From: DATGMS01 sp035303945
GTDB taxonomy: Bacteria > Bacteroidota > Bacteroidia > Cytophagales > Cyclobacteriaceae
Length of the DNA: 64,000 nucleotides
NCBI GenBank assembly: GCA_035303945.1
Contig: DATGQZ010000060.1
Coordinates: forward strand, 62,001-126,000
Direction of reading: 5' to 3'
Shown here: one piece after another, positions 53,461 to 61,521 of the stretch
How positions within the stretch are numbered: position 1 is the first letter of the stretch
How the letters are laid out: every line of letters starts with the position of its first letter
Made by a program: the position numbers and the translations under genes
Notes under the pieces: model-generated
Told to the model about the DNA's origin: nothing
Database searches by the model: none
The model's input: only the letters and a program-made list of their open reading frames with translations

Positions 53461-55062
53461 ATGAAAAAATATATTGTAAGCTTATTTGCAGCAGCCTTAT
53501 TAAGCTCCTGTGCAGATAATCTGGATATTACTCCCCCTAACAATATCACTGACGAACAGATCAGGGAGCTGTTAAACTCTGGTGACGAAAGCGCCATCCA
53601 ACTTGTAATGGGCAGCATGGCGAACAACATGCCTTTGCTCTTCAACTATGCTGGTATCAGCGGTATTGGCAGCGCTGATATGTACTACAGCAACCAAGGT
53701 TTGGACGTCTTGCGCAGTTTGGAGGGCAATGACATGGTGCTTGGTGATATTGCAGGCTTATCCTCACTCGTAGGTGCGGATGAATACCGACTGGACAACT
53801 TCATCACCAGCAATGTCAACAAGAACTCCGCCTATTGGTATTATGCTTGGCACTGTATTACCTCTGCCAACAAAATGCTCAACTTCTTGGACGATGCCAC
53901 AGTGGGCGATAACACCTTTCTGATGAACTACAAAGCCCGAGGTTTGGTAGTACGTGCGTATGGTTATAACTATCTCATGGAAAACTATCAGGACGCTTAC
54001 CTTCAAGGTGGTAACAGCAAATTGGGTTTGATGTTGTATGATGCTTTTTCTCCTACCCAATCATTTAAGGCGCGTTCAAGTGCAGAAGATACTTACAGCT
54101 TCATTAAGAACGACCTTAACACTGCTATTGATCTGTTGAACCGATCCAATACCGGATTTACAGCCGACCAAACGGATATTGATTTGGGTGTAGCTTATTT
54201 TCTACAAGCAAGAGTTGCTGTTTGGACGGGAGACTGGAATACAGCAATCAGCGCTGCAGATAAAATCCTGGCACAGTACCCCAACCTCATGAGCTATGAG
54301 CAGTATGGTGGTAAAAATACAGGTACGGCGGAAAATCCAGAATACCGCCCTGAAACAAACGGTTTCCTTAACAATGCTGTCAACCCTGAAGTGATACTAG
54401 GCTTTCCATTGGGAACTGCCAATACGTATCACCACGCCTACACCAATCCTTTTGGTGAAGGTTCCGGTGGCGTATCCAGGGCATATAAAAGGATTGACAA
54501 TAGGCTATATGATAAAATTGCTGAGAACGATTATCGTAAAGAGGTCTTTATGGCCGAGGCCTTTGGTAATTATACCTATCCAAGGAATAACATCGTAGCC
54601 TATATTCCTGCGTATACCAATACCAAGTTTGCAGCCACTCATGGATTGGGAAGCAATGATAAAATTGAAGTAGGCCGCGTAACTACCTATTATATGCGAA
54701 CTTCAGAGGTGCTATTGATGAAAGCTGAAGCTCAAGCGCAATTGGGAGATGATGCAGGTGCTAAAGCCACGCTAAACCAATTGCTCGCAGCACGTACGAG
54801 AAATGGTGAAACTCCGCTGACCTGCGATACCTATCCGTCTATGGCAGGCCTATCTGCTTTGGAAATGGTTTACCTTCAAACTCGTATCGAGTTGTGGGGC
54901 GAAGGTGGCAGAGAGTTCTACAACAACAAAAGATGGAACATTGAAGTGGATAGAACCTCTTCTAGCAACCATATTTCCAAAAACACCTATCCTGTATCTA
55001 GAATGACCTTACAGATCCCTGACGATGAGATGTTATACAACCCATTGGCAGTGCAGAATTAA
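53461..55062 (+). CDS. RagB/SusD family nutrient-binding lipoprotein
   Basis: The 533-residue product starts MKKYIVSLFAAALLSSCADN, a lipoprotein signal (C17). The mature protein has the SusD plan: N-terminal helices, TPR-like repeats (ASWYYAWHC-type region at about 125-145, YFLQARVAVWTGDWNTAIS near 248) and the C-terminal region LLMKAEAQAQLGDDAGAKA and RIELWGEGGREFYNNKRW. It lies 27 bases after SusC and caps that barrel as a lid. A terminator follows, so the operon is just this pair. Confidence 0.96.
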   Translation: MKKYIVSLFAAALLSSCADNLDITPPNNITDEQIRELLNSGDESAIQLVMGSMANNMPLLFNYAGISGIGSADMYYSNQGLDVLRSLEGNDMVLGDIAGLSSLVGADEYRLDNFITSNVNKNSAYWYYAWHCITSANKMLNFLDDATVGDNTFLMNYKARGLVVRAYGYNYLMENYQDAYLQGGNSKLGLMLYDAFSPTQSFKARSSAEDTYSFIKNDLNTAIDLLNRSNTGFTADQTDIDLGVAYFLQARVAVWTGDWNTAISAADKILAQYPNLMSYEQYGGKNTGTAENPEYRPETNGFLNNAVNPEVILGFPLGTANTYHHAYTNPFGEGSGGVSRAYKRIDNRLYDKIAENDYRKEVFMAEAFGNYTYPRNNIVAYIPAYTNTKFAATHGLGSNDKIEVGRVTTYYMRTSEVLLMKAEAQAQLGDDAGAKATLNQLLAARTRNGETPLTCDTYPSMAGLSALEMVYLQTRIELWGEGGREFYNNKRWNIEVDRTSSSNHISKNTYPVSRMTLQIPDDEMLYNPLAVQN

Positions 55063-55079
55063 TCTTTAAATATCATATC

Positions 55080-55111
55080 AAAGGCACCTGAAATTTCAGG
55101 TGCCTTTTTTT
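55080..55111 (+). terminator. Terminator of the SusC/SusD operon
   Basis: A perfect palindrome, AAAGGCACCTGAAA paired with TTTCAGGTGCCTTT (55080-55107), is followed by further Ts. It may also weakly stop the convergent lipoprotein gene ending at 55130. Confidence 0.92.
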
Positions 55112-55129
55112 ACAGTTCTCTATCCTGTT

Positions 55130-55771
55130 CTAAATCGTCCACTGGTCATGCACGATTCCAACCAATCGAGGCTTACCCGCCTCTGGCCTAAATATGAGCC
55201 GAAGACTCCTCCAGTCCATGCCGCCATATTTCTCATCAAAGCCAGAAAAGTGGCTTTCTGTAAAATCTGCTCCAGGAAAAACTTGTTGGATATTCACTAA
55301 AGAATTCCCTTTACCAAGAATCTCGTTGACGCTTTTCTGTTCCGCATTCAAAAAATCTACATCGTAGACAAATTTATCGAAATAGGCTTCTACCGGCATC
55401 GAGATCTCCTTACCCGTACCATCATAGCTACCCCATATAATGGGCTTCTCTTCTTCCAAGAGCTTGATAAACATAGAGGATCCAAGCTGAACATGATGGG
55501 CGGTATCAATATAGCCATAGGGGGAAAATCGAACACCCTCCTCCGAATGAAAATGCTCTGCCAGCTTCCTGTAATCTCTCGCTTTCATTATTGCAAGAAT
55601 TTCATCTGTTGCCTGAAGCAGCATAGTATCTTTATCTACTTGTTGACGTATTGCCTCAGCCTCCCTATCGGGCATCGCAGCATTTTCAGCACTCTTTTGT
55701 TGGCTGGGGCTGTCACAAGCTACCATCGCCAGCAATAAGGCAACTATGTATATATGCTGTTTATTAATCAT
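55130..55771 (-). CDS. Lipoprotein of unknown function
   Basis: From the ATG at 55771 the 213-residue product begins MINKQHIYIVALLLAMVACD, a lipoprotein signal. The mature part contains ATDEILAIMKARDYRKLAEH and VRFSPYGYIDTAHHVQLG, reminiscent of NTF2-like/SnoaL folds, and ends RLVGIVHDQWTI. No catalytic motif is evident. The ATG overlaps the stop of the PIMT gene by 8 bases (ATGATTAA), so it is translationally coupled to it. An open frame continues 24 codons upstream inside the PIMT gene without conserved features. Confidence 0.8.
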   Translation of the reverse strand: MINKQHIYIVALLLAMVACDSPSQQKSAENAAMPDREAEAIRQQVDKDTMLLQATDEILAIMKARDYRKLAEHFHSEEGVRFSPYGYIDTAHHVQLGSSMFIKLLEEEKPIIWGSYDGTGKEISMPVEAYFDKFVYDVDFLNAEQKSVNEILGKGNSLVNIQQVFPGADFTESHFSGFDEKYGGMDWRSLRLIFRPEAGKPRLVGIVHDQWTI

Positions 55772-56459
55772 CCTTATCTTCTTTTGGCCGTGTGAAGGGA
55801 ACAAAACGGACCGGTAGTACATTTTTTTGTGTAATCTTTCCACCGGACTTTTCTACCAAGAGCAATTGGTCTGTCGCCCCAGCTTTATCTACCGGTATCA
55901 CCATTTTCCCACCATCGCTTAATTGGTGGATCAACGCAGGGGGGATCTCTTTCGCTGCAGCCGTAACGATGATTGCATCAAAAGGAGCATATTCTTCCCA
56001 TCCATCGTAACCATCGGCTATACGCAGTTGAATATTTTCATAGCCCAAAGTCTTTAGATTCTTTTGAGCACGCTGCCCGAGTTCGGCAATTATTTCCAAG
56101 GTATATACTGTATCCACGATTTCCGCCAACACCGCCGCTTGGTAGCCTGATCCTGTACCAATCTCGAGCACTTTCATCCCTTTTTTTGGCTTAAGGAGAT
56201 CGGTCATAAAAGCCACGATATAAGGTTGTGAGATGGTCTGCCCCAGCCCTATAGGCAAAGGAGTGTCTTCATAAGCGAACTGCCTTTGGTCTTTCGGAAC
56301 CAAACAATGCCGAGGCACCGCACGCATTGCCCGTAGTACATTCCGGTTTTCTACACCTCTCCTTTCGATCTGTTCCTTCACCATCCTATCGCGTTCCGCT
56401 TGTCGCATATCTGACTGAAATAGCAGTAGCCCCAAGATTATAAGCAGATAACTTGCCAT
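55764..56459 (-). CDS. pcm: Protein-L-isoaspartate O-methyltransferase, probably exported
   Basis: PIMT methylates isoaspartyl residues so damaged proteins can be repaired. The 231-residue protein has the SAM-binding motif VLEIGTGSGYQAAVLAE (about 96-112), the substrate loop PLPIGLGQTISQPYIVAFM (about 67-85) and DAIIVTAAAKEIPPAL. Unlike the cytosolic enzyme it starts with a hydrophobic stretch (SYLLIILGLLLFQS), suggesting export or membrane anchoring; how SAM would reach it in the periplasm is unclear. It overlaps the lipoprotein gene downstream. Confidence 0.93.
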   Translation of the reverse strand: MASYLLIILGLLLFQSDMRQAERDRMVKEQIERRGVENRNVLRAMRAVPRHCLVPKDQRQFAYEDTPLPIGLGQTISQPYIVAFMTDLLKPKKGMKVLEIGTGSGYQAAVLAEIVDTVYTLEIIAELGQRAQKNLKTLGYENIQLRIADGYDGWEEYAPFDAIIVTAAAKEIPPALIHQLSDGGKMVIPVDKAGATDQLLLVEKSGGKITQKNVLPVRFVPFTRPKEDKDD

Positions 56460-56597
56460 ACTTATCGTTTGAAACTGTGTTTTGAGTTTCAGAACCTAAT
56501 TTACCGGTAATAAGGCACAACAGCAATAACTGTGAACCACATAAGCTGTCCAGTAATGGATCATTTTATTTCAGTGGCAAGGGTATCGCTATGAGAA

Positions 56598-57299
56598 ATG
56601 CTTTATTTTGTATCATTCATTACTAAACAGATTGATCTTTTGGTGAAAATCCTGTCTTACCTCTCGCTGATTTTTGGCTTTTTATCGGGAGGATGTACGA
56701 CTTCCACAGAGCCCGTAACGACTAATAAAGAGGAAGCAACCTCAAGCAGGGATACTTTGATCCTTTCCGAATACACCATTATGATACAGTGGGGAGAAAG
56801 TGGATTGCCCAAGACAATAACCCCTTTAGACAAGCAGCAATCGCCCTCAGGATATAAAATACAATATCGGAACAATGGCGCACTCTTGTCTGTGTCAGAA
56901 TGGAAAAATGGAGTGCAGGATGGATTGACCTGGGTGTTAAATGAGCAGTTGATCACACAGCAACAGTTTATTAGAGACGTATTAACTTATGAGGCTGTTT
57001 ATGTAGGTCAACAAAAAATTGCCGACAGACTCTATCCAAAGATTATAGAAGAGTTTTTCTTCGAGGATAAGTATTACGCCAAGCTGCAATTCCCATTTCC
57101 ATTTGCTGGTCAGATCCAGATAAGTGTGGATGACCATCAATCAGTAGTCAACCCGCTACCTGAACAAATCTATCAATTGGTCGTAAATGATGCGTTGGAT
57201 TTGTCCGAATATCATTATCAGCTCAGGTACTTACCGGCGAGCGAGGATACCTTATTGAATAGTTCTTTTCGGTTGAGCCATACGATCTATGGCAAATAA
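56598..57299 (+). CDS. Putative lipoprotein of unknown function
   Basis: The 233-residue frame has a hydrophobic region ending LSGGC (about C33), a likely lipobox; an internal TTG or GTG near 56641 would give a more standard 18-residue signal. The mature region includes YRNNGALLSVSEWKNGVQDG, which resembles a single YwqK/MORN-type antitoxin-like repeat, followed by a beta-rich C-terminal half. No firm family assignment is possible. It lies between divergent pcm and convergent adenosine kinase. Confidence 0.65.
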   Translation: MLYFVSFITKQIDLLVKILSYLSLIFGFLSGGCTTSTEPVTTNKEEATSSRDTLILSEYTIMIQWGESGLPKTITPLDKQQSPSGYKIQYRNNGALLSVSEWKNGVQDGLTWVLNEQLITQQQFIRDVLTYEAVYVGQQKIADRLYPKIIEEFFFEDKYYAKLQFPFPFAGQIQISVDDHQSVVNPLPEQIYQLVVNDALDLSEYHYQLRYLPASEDTLLNSSFRLSHTIYGK

Positions 57300-57329
57300 A
57301 AAAGACCCAGCTTAAAAAGATGCTGGGTC
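57296..57329 (-). terminator. Terminator of the adenosine kinase gene
   Basis: On the minus strand GACCCAGC (57329-57322) pairs with GCTGGGTC (57311-57304) around a 10-base loop and is followed by TTTTTTATTT. It starts 14 bases after the kinase stop and overlaps the very end of the convergent gene. Confidence 0.88.
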
Positions 57330-57342
57330 TCAAAATGATCAG

Positions 57343-58341
57343 TTATGGATTCAATCGATTTAAAATCTCTCTTGCTTCATGCCATTTGAGGCGCGGACCA
57401 AATTGGCTTACTACTTTTGAGGAGGCCATACTGGCCAACTTGCCGCTTGAGGCGTAAGAGTGTCCATTGGTAATCCCATACACAAAAGCGCCGGCAAACA
57501 TATCTCCTGCACCATTGCTGTCTATAGAAACGGTCTTGTAAGGCTCAATATCGATGAAAGTGTCGCCATCATAAATCATTGCGCCATTCTTCCCTAACGT
57601 GATAACAAAATGTTTGGCCACTTTTTTAAGTTCTTCCCTGGCTTCCAATAGATCATCCTTGCCCGTAAATAGTCTCGCTTCTTCTTCATTGGCAAAAAGA
57701 AGATCCACACTGGCACCAATGACATCATCAAAACCTTCCTTAAAATACTTTACCATGGCGGGGTCAGAAAAGGTCAAGGCTACCTTTGTACCACTCTGTT
57801 CGGCCACCCGCTTAGCATACTTCATCGCTTCCCTTCCATTAGGTGAAGTAATCAAATATCCTTCAATATAAAGATATTTGGCATCCTTAATTGCTGAATC
57901 ATTCACTTCCTTAACTGAAAAATTTTGCGTGATACCCAAAAAGGTATTCATGGTTCGCTCAGCATCTTGGGTAACCATCACAAGACATTTTCCGGTAATG
58001 CCCTGCTCCATGTTTCGATGGTCCAGGTTGTTGTCTACACCCGCTTCCACCATGTCGTTGAGGAAAAAGTGTCCTAATTCATCATCGGCCACTTTACAGC
58101 TGTAATAGGCCTTGCCACCAAACTGGCTGACTGCAATCACTGTATTGGCAGCCGAGCCGCCACATTGTTTTTTTGCATGATTGGTGTCAATTACTTTCAT
58201 CAGGTGGTTTTGGCGTTCTTCGTCCACCAGTGTCATCAATCCTTTTTCTATGGCGTTGGCTTCAAGAAATTGGTCATCGACCTGAAATTCAATGTCTACC
58301 AATGCATTTCCTATGCCTACTACGTCGTATTTTCTTTTCAT
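57343..58341 (-). CDS. PfkB family carbohydrate kinase, probable adenosine kinase
   Basis: The 332-residue protein has the ribokinase-family blocks: N-terminal VVGIGNALVDIEF, substrate-binding QCGGSAANTVIAVSQFGG (about 59-76) and the catalytic-base/anion-hole motif DSNGAGDMFAGAFVYG near residue 275. Bacteroidota orthologues of this length and start are usually annotated as adenosine kinase, converting adenosine to AMP; specificity for another nucleoside or sugar cannot be excluded. It has its own likely promoter and terminator. Confidence 0.9.
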   Translation of the reverse strand: MKRKYDVVGIGNALVDIEFQVDDQFLEANAIEKGLMTLVDEERQNHLMKVIDTNHAKKQCGGSAANTVIAVSQFGGKAYYSCKVADDELGHFFLNDMVEAGVDNNLDHRNMEQGITGKCLVMVTQDAERTMNTFLGITQNFSVKEVNDSAIKDAKYLYIEGYLITSPNGREAMKYAKRVAEQSGTKVALTFSDPAMVKYFKEGFDDVIGASVDLLFANEEEARLFTGKDDLLEAREELKKVAKHFVITLGKNGAMIYDGDTFIDIEPYKTVSIDSNGAGDMFAGAFVYGITNGHSYASSGKLASMASSKVVSQFGPRLKWHEAREILNRLNP

Positions 58342-58415
58342 TACAATTAGTTAATACCATTATACAATGGCGGAATTATGAGCATGTCACGGTTAGCTGG
58401 GTTTGCGCTATCTGT

Positions 58416-58423
58416 CAAAGGTA
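58416..58423 (-). promoter_or_regulatory. Putative promoter -7 element of the adenosine kinase gene
   Basis: The minus strand reads TACCTTTG, matching TAnnTTTG, about 75 bases upstream of the kinase ATG. It sits in the gap after TMEM220, suggesting the kinase can be transcribed apart from the ebo operon. No -33 match at the usual spacing. Confidence 0.35.
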
Positions 58424-58482
58424 AAATCGGAATTCAAAAGAATACCTATTGCTATGGTTATAACGGTTGATGAGTTGTTATT

Positions 58483-58890
58483 TCAGGAAAAATAGTTGGG
58501 ACCATACTTGCTCTTGAGGCGAGCCTTTTTTCGCCACCCGCTAAACCAGGCAATCCCCAGCACTATGGCAACGAGGAGCAAACCCAATGATTCCCGAGCC
58601 TCCTCCATCGATGCGGTCTTCATCGTCAAATCCTTCTGCTCCCACTCTTGGGCAATCCATTCACCTACAGAAGGGGGAAAGTAGTAGAGGCTTCCGGCGA
58701 GACAAAGGACTGTCACAATACCAAGGGGGATTAAAGGATAGCGTCCTAACGCTACATAGCCTGAGAAAAAGGCAGCCACTAGGTAAATACTTACCCATAC
58801 CCAAGGGTCAGGGTCATTCAATTGAACCAGAGCAGCTACCACAAAGAGTAGGCTCCATATTCCGAAAAATATACTTGATCCTTTGTTCAT
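58483..58890 (-). CDS. Transmembrane 220 family protein
   Basis: The 135-residue protein has four hydrophobic helices and the TMEM220 hallmark VQLNDPDPWVWVSIYLVAA (about 22-40), with MEEARESLGLLLVAIVLG near residue 95 as the second conserved block. Function of TMEM220 is unknown in bacteria and animals. The gene starts 37 bases after the eboF stop on the same strand, with no terminator between, so it may be the last gene of the ebo transcript. Confidence 0.9.
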   Translation of the reverse strand: MNKGSSIFFGIWSLLFVVAALVQLNDPDPWVWVSIYLVAAFFSGYVALGRYPLIPLGIVTVLCLAGSLYYFPPSVGEWIAQEWEQKDLTMKTASMEEARESLGLLLVAIVLGIAWFSGWRKKARLKSKYGPNYFS

Positions 58891-58927
58891 TGCTTATCTC
58901 GACTTAGGATTATTTCCCACAGGCCTG

Positions 58928-60313
58928 TTAAGCCTGATAATCTGGAAAAACAGTGTTCAGAATAAGATTGTAAATATCAGTAGGCTCTACCACTGCACTA
59001 TCTATTAACGAATCTTGAGGAGTCACCAATATAGGATGATCCAGGGGATCCTCTTCGATTCTCCCATGTGAGCCCTTTACTAAAGTAGCATCTAAAGGAA
59101 TAATATCCATCATCGTCCTGAATCCCAGTTTCTTTTTTAGCAATTTTGCCCCCAGCTTGGCCTTCAAAAACTTGATATTGGGATCGGCAAAGCCCTCAAC
59201 GGGATCATAGCCAGGCTTTGCGTGTATGGCTACCGTTCTTGCAAAATCAGGTGCCTTGTTATCATCCAACCAATAGTAATAGGTAAACCAAGAACCTTTA
59301 TCCGCTACAGCGACCAGTTCTCCTGCCCTCCCATGATTGATATGATAAGCTTTTTTACCTTCCTCATCTAGTACCATCTGTATACCCGGCGTATTTTCCA
59401 ACAGCTGCTTTACTTCAGGGATGTCTTTCTCGTCATTGACATAGACATGGGCAAGCTGATGATCAGATACGGCAAACGCTCGACAGGTGCCTGCATCCAA
59501 GGTCTCAAGTCCTAGCTCATCCTTAACTACAATATAGCCTTTCTTTCTAAGAATCCTATTAATATGAATAGGGTTATTGACGGTGGTAATCCCATATTCA
59601 GACAAAAGAATGATTTCAACACCCTGATTTTCGTAATAGGTTATAAGATCCTTGCATACCTCATCGATCTCATTCAGATCTTTGGCAATCTTCGCCAAGT
59701 CAATTCCTACCCGTTGTAGGTTGTAGTCGAGGTGGGGAAGGTAGATAAAGGTAAGGGTGGGGTCAGTCCATTGGTCGACTTTCTTTGATGCTTCCGCTAT
59801 CCATCGGGTAGATTCAATGTTTGCATTGGGACCCCAGAATGAAAATAAGGGAAACTGCCCTAGTTCCTGCTGTAGGCGATGGCGAAATTCCATAGGATGA
59901 CTGTGTACATCAGGGAGCTTTCGGCCGTCGGAAGGATACAGTGGGCGCGGTGTCACAGCGTAGTCGGCGGTAGAATACATATTAAACCACCAAAACATGT
60001 TTGAAACCGTAAAGTTAGGATCCCGCTGCTTGGCCTCATCCCATACTTTAGGTGCTTGTACCAACTTGTTGGATTGGTGCCAATTTCGAATTTCACAGGT
60101 GTCACGGTGATACCAACCGTTGGCGACAATCCCATTTTCAGCGGGATGTTTACCAGTGAGATAAACCGTCTGCGCCGAGCAGGTCACTGCAGGAAGCACG
60201 GGTTTAATTGTTGCTCTTTTTCGTTGGGCAATCCATTTATTTAGAAATGGTGTATGTTCTCCTATAACACGGCTAGATAAGGCCACCACATCTAAAACAA
60301 CTGTTTTCTTCAT
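58928..60313 (-). CDS. eboF: EboF-like alkaline phosphatase/nucleotide pyrophosphatase family protein
   Basis: The 461-residue protein has the NPP/alkaline phosphatase fold without a signal peptide. Metal and nucleophile positions visible: D8 (VVLDVVA), T44 (PAVTCSAQ, the likely nucleophile), D196 (PHLDYNLQ) and H416 (KGSHGR). Two usual ligand motifs differ: the DxxGH region has Q200 where His is expected and the SDHG motif reads SEYG (238-241). It may have altered metal use, be weakly active, or act as a binding protein. It is the last ebo gene, 2 bases after eboE. In cyanobacteria the ebo genes are needed to move the scytonemin precursor to the periplasm. Confidence 0.88.
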   Translation of the reverse strand: MKKTVVLDVVALSSRVIGEHTPFLNKWIAQRKRATIKPVLPAVTCSAQTVYLTGKHPAENGIVANGWYHRDTCEIRNWHQSNKLVQAPKVWDEAKQRDPNFTVSNMFWWFNMYSTADYAVTPRPLYPSDGRKLPDVHSHPMEFRHRLQQELGQFPLFSFWGPNANIESTRWIAEASKKVDQWTDPTLTFIYLPHLDYNLQRVGIDLAKIAKDLNEIDEVCKDLITYYENQGVEIILLSEYGITTVNNPIHINRILRKKGYIVVKDELGLETLDAGTCRAFAVSDHQLAHVYVNDEKDIPEVKQLLENTPGIQMVLDEEGKKAYHINHGRAGELVAVADKGSWFTYYYWLDDNKAPDFARTVAIHAKPGYDPVEGFADPNIKFLKAKLGAKLLKKKLGFRTMMDIIPLDATLVKGSHGRIEEDPLDHPILVTPQDSLIDSAVVEPTDIYNLILNTVFPDYQA

Positions 60314-60315
60314 GT

Positions 60316-61521
60316 TTACATTCTTTCAACTACCCATTGAAGTTCCCTGATGATGGAATGGGTAAGGTCTAAATTAACATCTTCCGGCAAAACTTCCCAA
60401 GTGTAGGTTTCCACTTCCAAATGGTTGGTCACTTTGTTTCCTTTTAAGGCGTTCAACACTGCCAATATGGCTTCTTGGGTGGACGAAAGCTGCCCATATT
60501 CCGCCAGGAATACCGGCACATGGAAATGTATCCGCCATTCTTCAGCCACGGTTGAAAGGAGTTCTGCCAAGGCCGGTGCTAAATCATTATAAGCACTAAG
60601 CTCGCCATCTTGATGCCTTGCCACCACCTGATGCAGATAGGTGGATTCTTCAAAGGGCACCAACAGCTGCTTGACAGCCTCTCTTGCTTCCTTTGCATGG
60701 GGCAACTTTACTTTTAATGCAGCGCTGATTTGGATCTTCCCGATCTTGATGCCTTCTGCATCAAACGCTGCAAATACCTTTTCAGGATCTTCATATACGA
60801 TGGCAAAATGGCAAACATCATAACACACCCTGATGTGCTCTTTCAGTGCCAAAACAGCCTCTTCCTCAGAGATGGCCATTTGCTCCACAAAAATGGGCGT
60901 ACCCAGAGGTAGCAACCAATTGCGGTAAAAATCCAGCACTTCAGCTGTATTCTCCAGCAAACCGTCCGGCTCGGGCTCAATGTCCAAATGCAGTAGTGGG
61001 CCGCCATTTTGCTTCGTCTCATACAGCTTTAACGCCACGTCCACCATATGTAGGGTAGAAACCCTTCGAGCTTCATCCAACTGTTCTGTTCCGTCATGCC
61101 AAAATTTGTATGATAAGGGTGAGGTGGAAATCCCTCCGTCCAGCCCCGCTGGTAGAAGCTGCTGTAATATTTCAAACAGCCTTAGGGTATAGTCCCGTCT
61201 ATCTGTGGTGGTCCAATCCGGGTGATGGACCTGATCTTTTACGACCTGACGGTGAAAGCCCCCATAAGGAAAGCCGTTAAAAGTAAAGGTATATGCCTGA
61301 TTCGCCGCAAGCCAAGCTTTAAAAGATTCCAGATTTTCTGCTTTAACCAGCTCCAAACTGGCTTCATTGGAAAGTCGAAGGCCAATGCCCAATGGCTGAT
61401 CAGGAACCAGTTGTTCTTTAATTTGGGGAATGTGAAACTGCAGATTTTTGAATGTCGCCTCCCAACTTTCGCCGGGATGGATATTGGTACAGTAGGTTAA
61501 GTGGAAGCCTTCTTTTATCAT
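60316..61521 (-). CDS. eboE: Metabolite traffic protein EboE
   Basis: The 401-residue protein is a TIM-barrel of the sugar phosphate isomerase/AP endonuclease type. It begins with the EboE pattern LTYCTNIHPGESWEATF and has LHLDIEPEPDGLLENTAEVL (about 188-207), VEQMAISEEEAV, IRVCYDVCHFAIVYEDPE (about 241-258) and HFHVPVF near 335, which supply His, Asp and Glu residues for a metal site. The reaction is unknown. Its ATG overlaps the eboD stop by one base (TAATG). Confidence 0.93.
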   Translation of the reverse strand: MIKEGFHLTYCTNIHPGESWEATFKNLQFHIPQIKEQLVPDQPLGIGLRLSNEASLELVKAENLESFKAWLAANQAYTFTFNGFPYGGFHRQVVKDQVHHPDWTTTDRRDYTLRLFEILQQLLPAGLDGGISTSPLSYKFWHDGTEQLDEARRVSTLHMVDVALKLYETKQNGGPLLHLDIEPEPDGLLENTAEVLDFYRNWLLPLGTPIFVEQMAISEEEAVLALKEHIRVCYDVCHFAIVYEDPEKVFAAFDAEGIKIGKIQISAALKVKLPHAKEAREAVKQLLVPFEESTYLHQVVARHQDGELSAYNDLAPALAELLSTVAEEWRIHFHVPVFLAEYGQLSSTQEAILAVLNALKGNKVTNHLEVETYTWEVLPEDVNLDLTHSIIRELQWVVERM

